From Clostridia bacterium (GTDB lineage Bacteria; Bacillota; Clostridia; Christensenellales; Pumilibacteraceae): a DNA stretch of 13,538 nt. Location of the stretch: positions 1 to 13,538 of the forward strand of contig CAAFIN010000106.1 in assembly GCA_900762945.1 (NCBI GenBank), read 5' to 3'. Below are positions 1 through 7,289 of this stretch, one piece after another. The notes under the pieces are model-generated. The model was not told the DNA's origin. It saw nothing but the letters and a program-made list of their open reading frames with translations, and did not search any database. How positions within the stretch are numbered: the stretch's first letter is position 1; each line of letters starts with the position of its first letter. Both the position numbers and the translations under genes were made by a program.

Positions 1-79
1 AGTTTACCATACAATTTTCAAACTGTCAATAAATTTATCACAATAATAAGATTTTATAAGTCTTTAATGAATTTGTATA

Positions 80-108
80 TTGCAACTTGGTTCTTTTTGT
101 GCTAAAAT
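80..108 (+). promoter_or_regulatory. Sigma-A-like promoter of the transporter operon
   Basis: The -35 element TTGCAA (80-85) and -10 element TAAAAT (103-108) are separated by exactly 17 bp. The TGC just before the -10 box matches the extended -10 motif. It lies about 50 bp upstream of the first gene in an AT-rich stretch. No other promoter of similar quality was seen before the genes that follow, so it may drive the whole 158-12016 block. No clear operator palindrome or riboswitch was recognised in 1-157, so regulation is unknown. Confidence 0.7.
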
Positions 109-157
109 GAAAAAAAGAAAGATGGGACATACTGTAATATAACGAGGCAGAGGGTCA

Positions 158-1111
158 ATGGTGGAACAAAAGTTGTGTCATGAATGTAGCGCCAAAGGGC
201 AAAAAAAGCGAAAAAGGCAAGAGTTGATTTTTTTGGTCGCTCTTTTGGCCGTACCCACGGTACATTGGTTTATATTTTGGCTTTACGTCAACATGAGTTC
301 GTTTACGCTTGCGTTCAAGACACAGGCGGGCGCGTGGAGTTTGTCCAATTTTCAGCTGTTCTGGCAGTCGTTCACAAGTCCGTACGGGACGACGGTAGGG
401 CGGTCGCTTCTCAATACGTTGAAGTATTGGACGGTCAGTATCGGGATCAATTTCCCGCTGAGCATATGTATCGCGTACTTTCTTTTCAAAAAAATACGGT
501 TTTATAAGTTTTTCCGCGTCGTATTTTTCTTGCCGTCGATCGTTACTTCGATTATTTTAGTCAGCGTTTACAACATGGCCATTTTGCCCGGTGGGCTGTG
601 GGATATGTTTCTCAATCTGTTCGGCAGCTCGGTACCCGAGTGGGGCTACCTCAACGACCAATCGACGGCGACCAACGCCATACTTGTTTACAGCGTGTGG
701 ACAGGGTTCGGCAGTAACGTAGTGCTGATCGGCAGCGCCATGGCGCGCGTTCCCGATTCGGTGTTGGAGGCCGCCAAACTGGACGGGTGTAAACCGTTTC
801 GGGAGATCGTGCAGATCATTCTGCCGCTCATCTGGCCGACGCTCAGCACGCTGATCTTGCTGTCGCTGACAAGTTTTTTCTCGACGAGCGGCCCCATCTT
901 GCTGTTCGCTCCCGACGGCAACGCGGGCACGTCAACGCTCAGTTATTGGATATTCAAGCAGGTATACGGCTCGGGCGAGTTCGGGCAAATGGGCGGTACG
1001 CAAAACTACGGGTTGGTCAGTGCGACGGGATTGATCTTCACCGTGATATGGGTGCCGGTCATCTTGTTCGTCCGTTGGCTGATGGATAAGATCCCTTCGG
1101 TGGAGTATTGA
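158..1111 (+). CDS. ABC sugar transporter permease, CUT1 family (LplB/UgpA-like)
   Basis: This is one of the two membrane subunits of a binding-protein-dependent carbohydrate importer. The 317-residue protein has a basic cytoplasmic tail (KGQKKRKR, residues 14-20), a first membrane span near 23-45, and about five more spans to near 309. The EAA loop that docks on the ATPase is clear at residues 204-223: EAA, then DG at 209-210, ending ILP. Length and layout fit CUT1 permeases. The ATG at 158 is preceded by GAGGCAGAGGG (144-154), and no later start would keep the first span. The tail holds an unexplained Cys-x-x-Cys (C7, C10). The partner permease starts 1 bp after the stop and the binding protein follows. 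No ATPase gene is in the window, which is common for CUT1 systems that share an MsmX-type ATPase. The family call is firm; the substrate is unknown. Confidence 0.93.
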   Translation: MVEQKLCHECSAKGQKKRKRQELIFLVALLAVPTVHWFIFWLYVNMSSFTLAFKTQAGAWSLSNFQLFWQSFTSPYGTTVGRSLLNTLKYWTVSIGINFPLSICIAYFLFKKIRFYKFFRVVFFLPSIVTSIILVSVYNMAILPGGLWDMFLNLFGSSVPEWGYLNDQSTATNAILVYSVWTGFGSNVVLIGSAMARVPDSVLEAAKLDGCKPFREIVQIILPLIWPTLSTLILLSLTSFFSTSGPILLFAPDGNAGTSTLSYWIFKQVYGSGEFGQMGGTQNYGLVSATGLIFTVIWVPVILFVRWLMDKIPSVEY

Positions 1112-1112
1112 T

Positions 1113-2021
1113 ATGCAAACCAATCTATCTCCAAAAGTCAGAAACCCCCGTCGGCCGCTTAAAGAGCGGATTACCTCGCAAAAGATTTTATTTGCCGTGG
1201 TGTTCGTATTGTTTTCGGTGTACGCGCTTTCGATGTTCATACCGTTCGGCGTACTGGTAGCGTACAGCTTTGAGGACAAAATTTTGTACGAGATCAACTT
1301 GGGTCAGCCGTTCAGCTTTCCCAAAGAGTGGGTTTTCGACAACTATATTTACGCGTTTAAGGAACTTAAATTCCGCGAAACAGGTTTTTTCGGCATGGTA
1401 TTCAACAGCGTTTGGTATACGGCCATTGCCACCGTTTGTCCGCTGTTCATGAATATCTGCGTCGGCTATGCCGTGTCGAAATACAAGTTCAAACTGCGCA
1501 ACATTTATTACGGCGTCATCGTGTTTTGTATGACCGTACCCATTATCGGTACGACAGGCGCGACGATGCAGTTGTATTCCAATCTGGGAATGTATAACAC
1601 CGGGCCGCTGTTGCATTTTGTCACGCACCTGGGCGCGGGCGGCGTAGGCTTTTTGGTCATCTACGCATTTTTCAAAAACATCTCATGGGAATACGCCGAG
1701 GCTGCGTTTATCGACGGGGCGGGGCATTTCACCGTGTTCTTTAAGATCATGTTGCCCATGGCCGTTCCCGTGGTGGGTGCGTTGGCGCTACTAAACGGTA
1801 TCGGCGCGTGGAACGCATATATGGACGTATTGTTGTACAATCCCGATTGGCCCACGCTTGCCAGCGGATTGTACGGCCTGTCGAGAACGTTGCCGCGCTT
1901 AGGCAACACGCCGGCTTACTATGCCGCGCTGGTCATTGCACTTATCCCTATTTTGGTGTTGTTCTGTATATTCTCGGATAAGATCATGAAGAATTTTTCG
2001 GTCGGCGGACTGAAAGGTTGA
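1113..2021 (+). CDS. ABC sugar transporter permease, CUT1 family (MalG/AraQ-like)
   Basis: This is the second permease of the importer and should form a heterodimer with the product of the gene before it. The 302-residue protein has a short basic N-terminus, a first span near 25-52, and five further spans ending near 269-288. The EAA loop lies at 196-215: EAA, DG at 201-202, ending LP. The C-terminal FSVGGLKG is typical of MalG-type subunits, which usually end in a similar Gly-Lys-Gly tail. The ribosome binding site GGTGGAG (1099-1105) lies inside the end of the upstream gene, 7 bp before the ATG. The 1-bp spacing suggests translational coupling. Transported substrate cannot be inferred. Confidence 0.93.
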   Translation: MQTNLSPKVRNPRRPLKERITSQKILFAVVFVLFSVYALSMFIPFGVLVAYSFEDKILYEINLGQPFSFPKEWVFDNYIYAFKELKFRETGFFGMVFNSVWYTAIATVCPLFMNICVGYAVSKYKFKLRNIYYGVIVFCMTVPIIGTTGATMQLYSNLGMYNTGPLLHFVTHLGAGGVGFLVIYAFFKNISWEYAEAAFIDGAGHFTVFFKIMLPMAVPVVGALALLNGIGAWNAYMDVLLYNPDWPTLASGLYGLSRTLPRLGNTPAYYAALVIALIPILVLFCIFSDKIMKNFSVGGLKG

Positions 2022-2032
2022 AGTAAACGTTT

Positions 2033-2042
2033 GGAGGAAAGG
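2033..2042 (+). promoter_or_regulatory. Ribosome binding site that sets the binding-protein start at 2049
   Basis: GGAGGAAAGG is spaced 6-11 bp from the ATG at 2049. It lies downstream of an in-frame TTG at 2031, so it rules out that codon as the start. The ATG also begins directly with the Lys-Lys of a lipoprotein signal peptide. Confidence 0.85.
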
Positions 2043-2048
2043 AAAGTC

Positions 2049-3671
2049 ATGAAAAAGATTGCGGCTGTTTTATTGTCGTTGGTGCTTGTGGCGGCGACGT
2101 GCGCGGGGTGCGGGACCAAGATCGACCCTAATGATCCGCAGAAGTTGGAGATCTATCTCTACAACGCGGGCTACGGTTACGAGTGGTGTGAGGCCTTACT
2201 CGACGCGTTTCAGCAAGAGGACTGGGTCAAAGAAAAATATCCCGACTTGAAGGTCAATTTTGAAAAGGACGAGTTGCAGACGCGTGCACAGGAGCTGATG
2301 AGCGCGTCCAAAAAGGTCAACAAGTACGAGATCGTCATGGGTTCGAGCTTAGAGGGCGTTTTGACGCCCGATTCGGGTGTGGAAAATTTAACCGAGTCGG
2401 TGTATAACAGCGTGGTGCCGGGCGAAGACGTGCTGTATAAGGATAAGCTGATACCCAGCTTTCTTACGAGCGCGGCATATTTGGATAAAGGTGCGCAGCA
2501 AAACGGTAACGATAAGCAATATTATCAGATCAACTGGGGTAGCGGTATGACGGGACTCGTTTATAACGAGGATAGGCTGACGGCACTCGGATTTACCGTG
2601 CCTAACACCACCGACGAGCTGGTCAAGATCATGCAGGACGTCAAGACTTTGGGCGGGAAAAACCCCGCTTACACGCAGACGACATCGCTTGTGACATACG
2701 GCGCTTCGGCATATTGTATGTATTTATACTATACTTGGTGGGCGCAATATCAGACCGTGGAGGAGTATATCAACTTCTACAACGGGATCGACAGCAGCAC
2801 GATGTCGCGTTCGCCCGAAGTCTTTCGGCAGCAGGGACTGTTAAAGGCCATGGAAGTTTTGGAGAAAATCATGCACCGTGACAACGGACTGACTTGGCTC
2901 AATCCGTCGACGGGAAGAGAAGCGTACCGCGAAACGCAAAACCGTTTGCAACGCGGCGACGGAATTTTCATGGCAAACGGCGACTGGGTGGACAACGAGC
3001 TTGCGTCGTTCCGCGAAGGGTTGATTAAGGTCAACGGTCGCGCCGACACCGTTAAAATGATGCGTACGCCGGTCATCAGCGACATCATCGAGCGCACGCC
3101 TTCCATTCCCGACGATGCGACTTTATCCAAAGTGGTAAAAGCTATCGACGAGGGTGAGACGAGCTACCAAGGGGTGACGGCCGAAGATTTTGCCGCCATC
3201 GTCGCGGCGCGCAACGTGGTGTATTCGATCGGACCGGGACACAATGCGTATATTCCGTCGTATGCGTCGGGTAAAGAAGTAGCCGTAGACTTTTTGCGGT
3301 TTATGGCCACCGATAAAGCCAACGAAATTTATATTCGCGTCACAAACGGGGCATCGCTTCCGTTTAAGTATGACCTCAAAGAAAAGAACCCCGATCTGTT
3401 TGAACAAATTTCTCCGTTGCAACAAAACAGGCTGAGCTATTTCGCGCAAATGGACGTTAATATCCTACCGTCGCAGGCGTCTTTCCCGCTCGTTCGTTAC
3501 GGGGGCTTGAGTTCGATGAAGACGGGTTCTCCGCTGACCGAGTTCACCGGCGGCACGTCTAAGGGCAATTATGATTCGGTTGCCCAAATGGTGTTCGAGC
3601 GCGAGTATAAGTATTGGACGGACAACAACAACGCCAACTGGCGTTCGACACTGTCGCAAGCCGGTATGTAA
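2049..3671 (+). CDS. Extracellular solute-binding lipoprotein of the ABC sugar importer
   Basis: This is the membrane-anchored binding protein that delivers the sugar to the two upstream permeases. The 540-residue protein starts MKKIAAVLLS, a lipoprotein signal peptide, with the likely lipidated Cys at 21 (AGC). The residue at -3 is Cys18 rather than the usual Leu, a mildly unusual lipobox. The mature part shows family-1 solute-binding features: an opening strand LEIYLYNAGYGYEW (33-46), and VYNEDRLTALGFTVP (171-185), the usual 'own start-up sentence' before the hinge. Near the C-terminus there is a block resembling the 'FLRFMATDKANEIY' type seen in LplA-like proteins. At 540 residues it is long for the family, close to LplA-type binding proteins that pair with LplB/C-type permeases. 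It sits 27 bp behind the second permease. Ligand unknown; family call firm. Confidence 0.9.
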   Translation: MKKIAAVLLSLVLVAATCAGCGTKIDPNDPQKLEIYLYNAGYGYEWCEALLDAFQQEDWVKEKYPDLKVNFEKDELQTRAQELMSASKKVNKYEIVMGSSLEGVLTPDSGVENLTESVYNSVVPGEDVLYKDKLIPSFLTSAAYLDKGAQQNGNDKQYYQINWGSGMTGLVYNEDRLTALGFTVPNTTDELVKIMQDVKTLGGKNPAYTQTTSLVTYGASAYCMYLYYTWWAQYQTVEEYINFYNGIDSSTMSRSPEVFRQQGLLKAMEVLEKIMHRDNGLTWLNPSTGREAYRETQNRLQRGDGIFMANGDWVDNELASFREGLIKVNGRADTVKMMRTPVISDIIERTPSIPDDATLSKVVKAIDEGETSYQGVTAEDFAAIVAARNVVYSIGPGHNAYIPSYASGKEVAVDFLRFMATDKANEIYIRVTNGASLPFKYDLKEKNPDLFEQISPLQQNRLSYFAQMDVNILPSQASFPLVRYGGLSSMKTGSPLTEFTGGTSKGNYDSVAQMVFEREYKYWTDNNNANWRSTLSQAGM

Positions 3672-3687
3672 GCAGACTGCGTTCTTT

Positions 3688-3692
3688 GAGGA
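3688..3692 (+). promoter_or_regulatory. Ribosome binding site that sets the glycosidase start at 3701
   Basis: GAGGA ends 8 bp before the ATG at 3701. The other in-frame ATG at 3692 overlaps this motif and so is unlikely to be the start. The 3701 start also gives a clean lipoprotein signal peptide beginning MRRK. Confidence 0.75.
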
Positions 3693-3700
3693 TGATTTTT

Positions 3701-6097
3701 ATGAGAAGAAAGATCATAGCGATAGTATTGGGTTTGGCTTTTGCACTGACCGTTGCCGGTTGCAATCCGAGTGGCGGTAATGCCGAGCCGAGCGAAATCG
3801 ACTTTTGGTCGACATATGCCACCGAAAAAGTATTGCAAGATAAACCCGATCTATACGACGACGTAAGGCTGAGCGCGGAAATAAACGTAGACGCATTGAA
3901 AGGCGAGTACGAGAGCGCACAGCTTATTATGACCGCCAAGAAAGCGGTCAAGGCGTACGACGCCGAAATGACGGGCGATCTTACCGGGCCGGACGGCACC
4001 AAGTTCGCAAGATCGGACATCGAGATCCGCGTGCAGAAGTATATTAAAGTCGGCACGATTTTATCCGGTTATAACGATCCGCCTATCGGTATGTATCCCG
4101 ATGCGCTGTTGCCCGTTAAAACGGCGGTGGCGTTCGGAGAAAACAAAATTGCCGCAGGCGAGAATCAGGGGCTTTATATTACGTTCCGTGTTCCCGTCGA
4201 TCAAAAGGCGGGCGAGTATACGGGCAGTTTGAAAGTCACTTATGACGGGCAAGAGAAAACCGTTCCCGTTCGGCTCAACGTATACGACGTTACCGTAAGC
4301 CAAGAGACGCGCAGCAAGTCATATTTCAACCTCGGGTTTTCGCAACACTTGGGCGATCTGGACAGCACCAACGCTATATGGCGCACGTACGCCGAGGCGT
4401 TGCTCGAATACCGTATTTCGCCCAGTATCGTGATGCGCAATTATTCGGCGTCCGAAGACGGTATGCGCGAGTATGTGGACGCCGTATGGGATCTTGTCGA
4501 GAATCACGGCATGTCGACCATCAATTCGCCGTGGAAGAACGGCGCCAACCTGACCGCGTTTTTGGTACAGCTGGCAAAAAAGAGCGTACAAAAACAGCGT
4601 AACCTTTTGGATATGACCATCGTAAAAGGTCCCGACGAGCCGCCGGTCAGCGCTCTCGGAACGGTTACGACTTTTACGCAAAGTTTCAATACGGGTGTCA
4701 ACAACGCAATCGCCAAGTTCGACCAATTGGATGCGACCGCCGAATTTATCGAAGCGCTCAAAGCGTCGGCGAAAAAGATACCGCTTATCATCGCTTTACA
4801 GTACGATAGAAACGATGCGACCGACGCGGCGGGCGTAGACACGTATTGTCCGCTGTACGACAAGTTTAATACGGCAGAGGGCAGAGCAAAGTATGCCGAT
4901 CAGGACGTTAAGGGCAGGTGGTGGTACGGCTGCATAAATCCCCGTCCTCCTTATCCGACCTACCACACCGAGGACACGTTGGTGTCGGCACGTTCGGTCG
5001 GTTGGATGATGTCGGAGTACGACGTTATAGGCAATCTGTATTGGGCAGCTACCGTATACGCTTATTACAACGGTGCGTCCTATCAACCCATAGAGGACTA
5101 TTACGAAAGCTCGGCAAGATTCTATGACTGCAACGGTGACGGATACCTATTCTATCCGGGTACACCTTACGGACTGCATAAACCCGTCGGGTCGCTTCGA
5201 CTCGAAGCTATCCGCGACGGTAACGAGGAATACGAGCTTTGGTACGACTTAAAGGAAACATACGGTACGGCAGGTAAGTCTGCATACGCGATTCAGCACC
5301 GTATTTCCGATCTGATTTATACGGGTACTAAGGTGCGTTACGAGAATATTTCGGCGCAGTTTGCTGCTGCCAGAAAATCGATGATCCAACTTGCTCTTTT
5401 GGCAAACAGCCCGGCCAACGTATTGATCACCGATGTTGTCGATGACAACAAGGGTACGGTCACCTTTACGGTCGACGCTAAAAAAGGTTACGCGCTTACA
5501 AACGGCGGTCAAACGCTTGTCGGAACGGATCACGGCGACCGCACCGAGTATTGCGTGACGGTAAAATGCAATAACGAATCTAATGCCTTGGCTTTGCGTA
5601 CCGAAGTCGAGGGGACGGCGTATGCGTTCGATCTCGATCTCGGCGGAAAAGTCGATTACCGCGCGGCAAACGAACTGTTGAACGATACCAACGCTTTTGC
5701 AAACGGCAACGCAGCGGTTACCGCTACGCTTGACGGCGACCGCATCGTGCTTACCGTGCGCGCGGTCGAAGGCAAGCACCAGAATATCCGTTACAATTCG
5801 GCCGTACTCAAATCGGTAAGTGCTACCGACACAAAACTCGTGCTGTTTATAAATAACCCGAGCGACGAAGAGATTGCGTTCCGCATTTTGGTCAAACAGA
5901 CAAACAGCATGCTCAACAACGAGATGTTCGGCGGTAAACTTACTCCGGGTGACAACACGCTGGAAATCGACTTGACGGCTATCAATATCGCAAACAACGG
6001 AAGTATCGACTTTGCCGATTTCTATTTCGCGGCAAATGCGGGCAACCATGCCGAAAAGACTGTGTATATTACAGGTCTTGCAATCTACGGAGCGTAA
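3701..6097 (+). CDS. Secreted lipoprotein with DUF4091/GH123-like glycosidase domain
   Basis: This is a probable surface glycoside hydrolase. The 798-residue protein has a lipoprotein signal peptide with lipobox VAGC (Cys21). Residues 55-195 form the N-terminal beta-rich module usual in DUF4091 proteins: a GEYESAQL start near 68-75 and a GEYTG strand near 171-175. Residues 205-520 look like the barrel domain, and LEAIRDGNEEYELWYDLK (501-518) is a DUF4091-type end block. An Asp-Glu pair in GPDEPP (D312, E313) lies where GH123 enzymes (beta-N-acetylgalactosaminidases) carry their adjacent catalytic Asp-Glu; this match is from memory of the family, not an alignment. Residues 570-650 look Ig-like, and 655-798 form a beta-sandwich ending VYITGLAIYGA, like the modules in the next two genes. 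It could be catalytically divergent. DUF4091 membership is likely; the substrate is unknown. Confidence 0.8.
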   Translation: MRRKIIAIVLGLAFALTVAGCNPSGGNAEPSEIDFWSTYATEKVLQDKPDLYDDVRLSAEINVDALKGEYESAQLIMTAKKAVKAYDAEMTGDLTGPDGTKFARSDIEIRVQKYIKVGTILSGYNDPPIGMYPDALLPVKTAVAFGENKIAAGENQGLYITFRVPVDQKAGEYTGSLKVTYDGQEKTVPVRLNVYDVTVSQETRSKSYFNLGFSQHLGDLDSTNAIWRTYAEALLEYRISPSIVMRNYSASEDGMREYVDAVWDLVENHGMSTINSPWKNGANLTAFLVQLAKKSVQKQRNLLDMTIVKGPDEPPVSALGTVTTFTQSFNTGVNNAIAKFDQLDATAEFIEALKASAKKIPLIIALQYDRNDATDAAGVDTYCPLYDKFNTAEGRAKYADQDVKGRWWYGCINPRPPYPTYHTEDTLVSARSVGWMMSEYDVIGNLYWAATVYAYYNGASYQPIEDYYESSARFYDCNGDGYLFYPGTPYGLHKPVGSLRLEAIRDGNEEYELWYDLKETYGTAGKSAYAIQHRISDLIYTGTKVRYENISAQFAAARKSMIQLALLANSPANVLITDVVDDNKGTVTFTVDAKKGYALTNGGQTLVGTDHGDRTEYCVTVKCNNESNALALRTEVEGTAYAFDLDLGGKVDYRAANELLNDTNAFANGNAAVTATLDGDRIVLTVRAVEGKHQNIRYNSAVLKSVSATDTKLVLFINNPSDEEIAFRILVKQTNSMLNNEMFGGKLTPGDNTLEIDLTAINIANNGSIDFADFYFAANAGNHAEKTVYITGLAIYGA

Positions 6098-6104
6098 AGG
6101 AGAG
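6096..6104 (+). promoter_or_regulatory. Ribosome binding site overlapping the upstream stop codon
   Basis: AAAGGAGAG overlaps the TAA stop of the glycosidase gene (6095-6097) and lies 3 bp before the ATG at 6108. It selects this start over in-frame codons further upstream and implies tight coupling of the two genes. Confidence 0.75.
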
Positions 6105-6107
6105 CCT

Positions 6108-7274
6108 ATGAAAAAGATCATTCGTATCGTACTGGCATGCGTGCTTGCGCTCGGTTGTGTTGCCGTAACTTTGGGTTGCGGCAAGACGGACGTGCAAGCA
6201 ACGCAAGATGGGGACGTAATACTTGCCGATTTCGAGAACTATGCGCCCGATTTCACGCTTTGCCGCATTTCGAGTAGCTTCGGCAAGGTGAGCGTCAACA
6301 CCGACAAAACATACGTTAAGTCGGGTAACCGTTCGGCGCGTATCGATCCCGTGGGCAACGGCTGGATGTATTTTCCCACGTATTCGGGAAACTACGAATT
6401 CGATTATACCGATTTTACTTATATAAAAAGCGTGCGCTTAGAGATGTATAACCCGCAACAGGAAGATAAAACCGTGCGCGTAGGGCTTATAGCGAAGATA
6501 AACAATATAGACTCGTTCGACAGAGCATATGAGGAAGAATTTACGTTAAAGAACGGATGGAATACGCTCGAATGTTATGTGGAACCGAGTATCGTGTGTC
6601 TTACGTCGGATATTACCGATATTCAGGGCATAAGTTTATCGTTCGACAGGTGTAATGAGTACGATATAACCGATAAAACGCCGCGCTACTACTTAGACAG
6701 CATAAAGCTTATAAAGAGCGCCACGCCGCACTCCACGCAAACCGATATTAAGTTCGACGAAAACGAAATTATGGATTTCGAGAAATTCTATCACGAGTAT
6801 TTTATAGTAAACGATTTCGGGATAGAGATGGATATCGTTAAGACCGCCGATTACGGTATCGCCACGGCAACGGGTAGTAAGGCATTGCGCATCGTGATCC
6901 CGCAAGGCAATTCGGGAAGTTGGAATTATTATGTAAAAATCACGGCGCCCTTTTTGCGGGCAGGCGCGCTGGGAAGTTTAACCGACGAGCAGTTTGAAAA
7001 TGCTTACTTTACATGGGATTCATATAACGGCGCGGCGGCCGATTACAACTGCGTGGGATTGTTTTTTGTAGGCTCGAGCAACACAAGCTACGGCGTGGGA
7101 ACGCATCCCAAGCCCGGCGAGTGGACGACCAACAGAGTTAAACTCACCGATATAGAGGCGAATATTCCCGGTTGGCGCAATAACACAGGGATGTTTGTGT
7201 TCAGCATAAAAGACAGTTTTTCGACCGACAGAGAATTATTTGTAGATAATTTCAGGATCGAATATTCGGAGTAA
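6108..7274 (+). CDS. Lipoprotein with two tandem carbohydrate-binding-like modules
   Basis: The 388-residue surface protein has no recognisable enzyme motif and probably binds glycan. The signal peptide MKKIIRIVLA leads to TLGC with likely lipidated Cys24; Thr at -3 is not canonical. Two beta-sandwich modules follow. The first begins ILADFENY (about 37-44) and ends YYLDSIKLIKS. The second begins IMDFEKFY and ends LFVDNFRIEYSE at the C-terminus. Both carry an aspartate-aromatic opening strand, a Gly-rich stretch before an aromatic-rich strand (NGWMYFP and SGSWNYYV), and the same closing strand pattern. That pattern fits an internal duplication of a CBM-like, galactose-binding-type fold. The gene lies 10 bp after the glycosidase and 15 bp before the next lipoprotein. 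Exact CBM family not recognised; function by inference from fold and context. Confidence 0.65.
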   Translation: MKKIIRIVLACVLALGCVAVTLGCGKTDVQATQDGDVILADFENYAPDFTLCRISSSFGKVSVNTDKTYVKSGNRSARIDPVGNGWMYFPTYSGNYEFDYTDFTYIKSVRLEMYNPQQEDKTVRVGLIAKINNIDSFDRAYEEEFTLKNGWNTLECYVEPSIVCLTSDITDIQGISLSFDRCNEYDITDKTPRYYLDSIKLIKSATPHSTQTDIKFDENEIMDFEKFYHEYFIVNDFGIEMDIVKTADYGIATATGSKALRIVIPQGNSGSWNYYVKITAPFLRAGALGSLTDEQFENAYFTWDSYNGAAADYNCVGLFFVGSSNTSYGVGTHPKPGEWTTNRVKLTDIEANIPGWRNNTGMFVFSIKDSFSTDRELFVDNFRIEYSE

Positions 7275-7289
7275 ATCCAGGAGGAAAAT

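Noticed and set aside
176..187. Cys-x-x-Cys in the N-terminal tail of the first permease as a metal site
   Set aside because: Only two cysteines in a short tail with no other ligands; too little to support a function.
2031..2048. TTG at 2031 as the start of the solute-binding protein
   Set aside because: It precedes the strong ribosome binding site (2033-2042), and the ATG at 2049 gives a normal lipoprotein signal peptide.
5249..6184. Minus-strand open frame of 311 codons
   Set aside because: It is antisense to the DUF4091 lipoprotein and runs across the start of the next gene; it has no recognisable domain.
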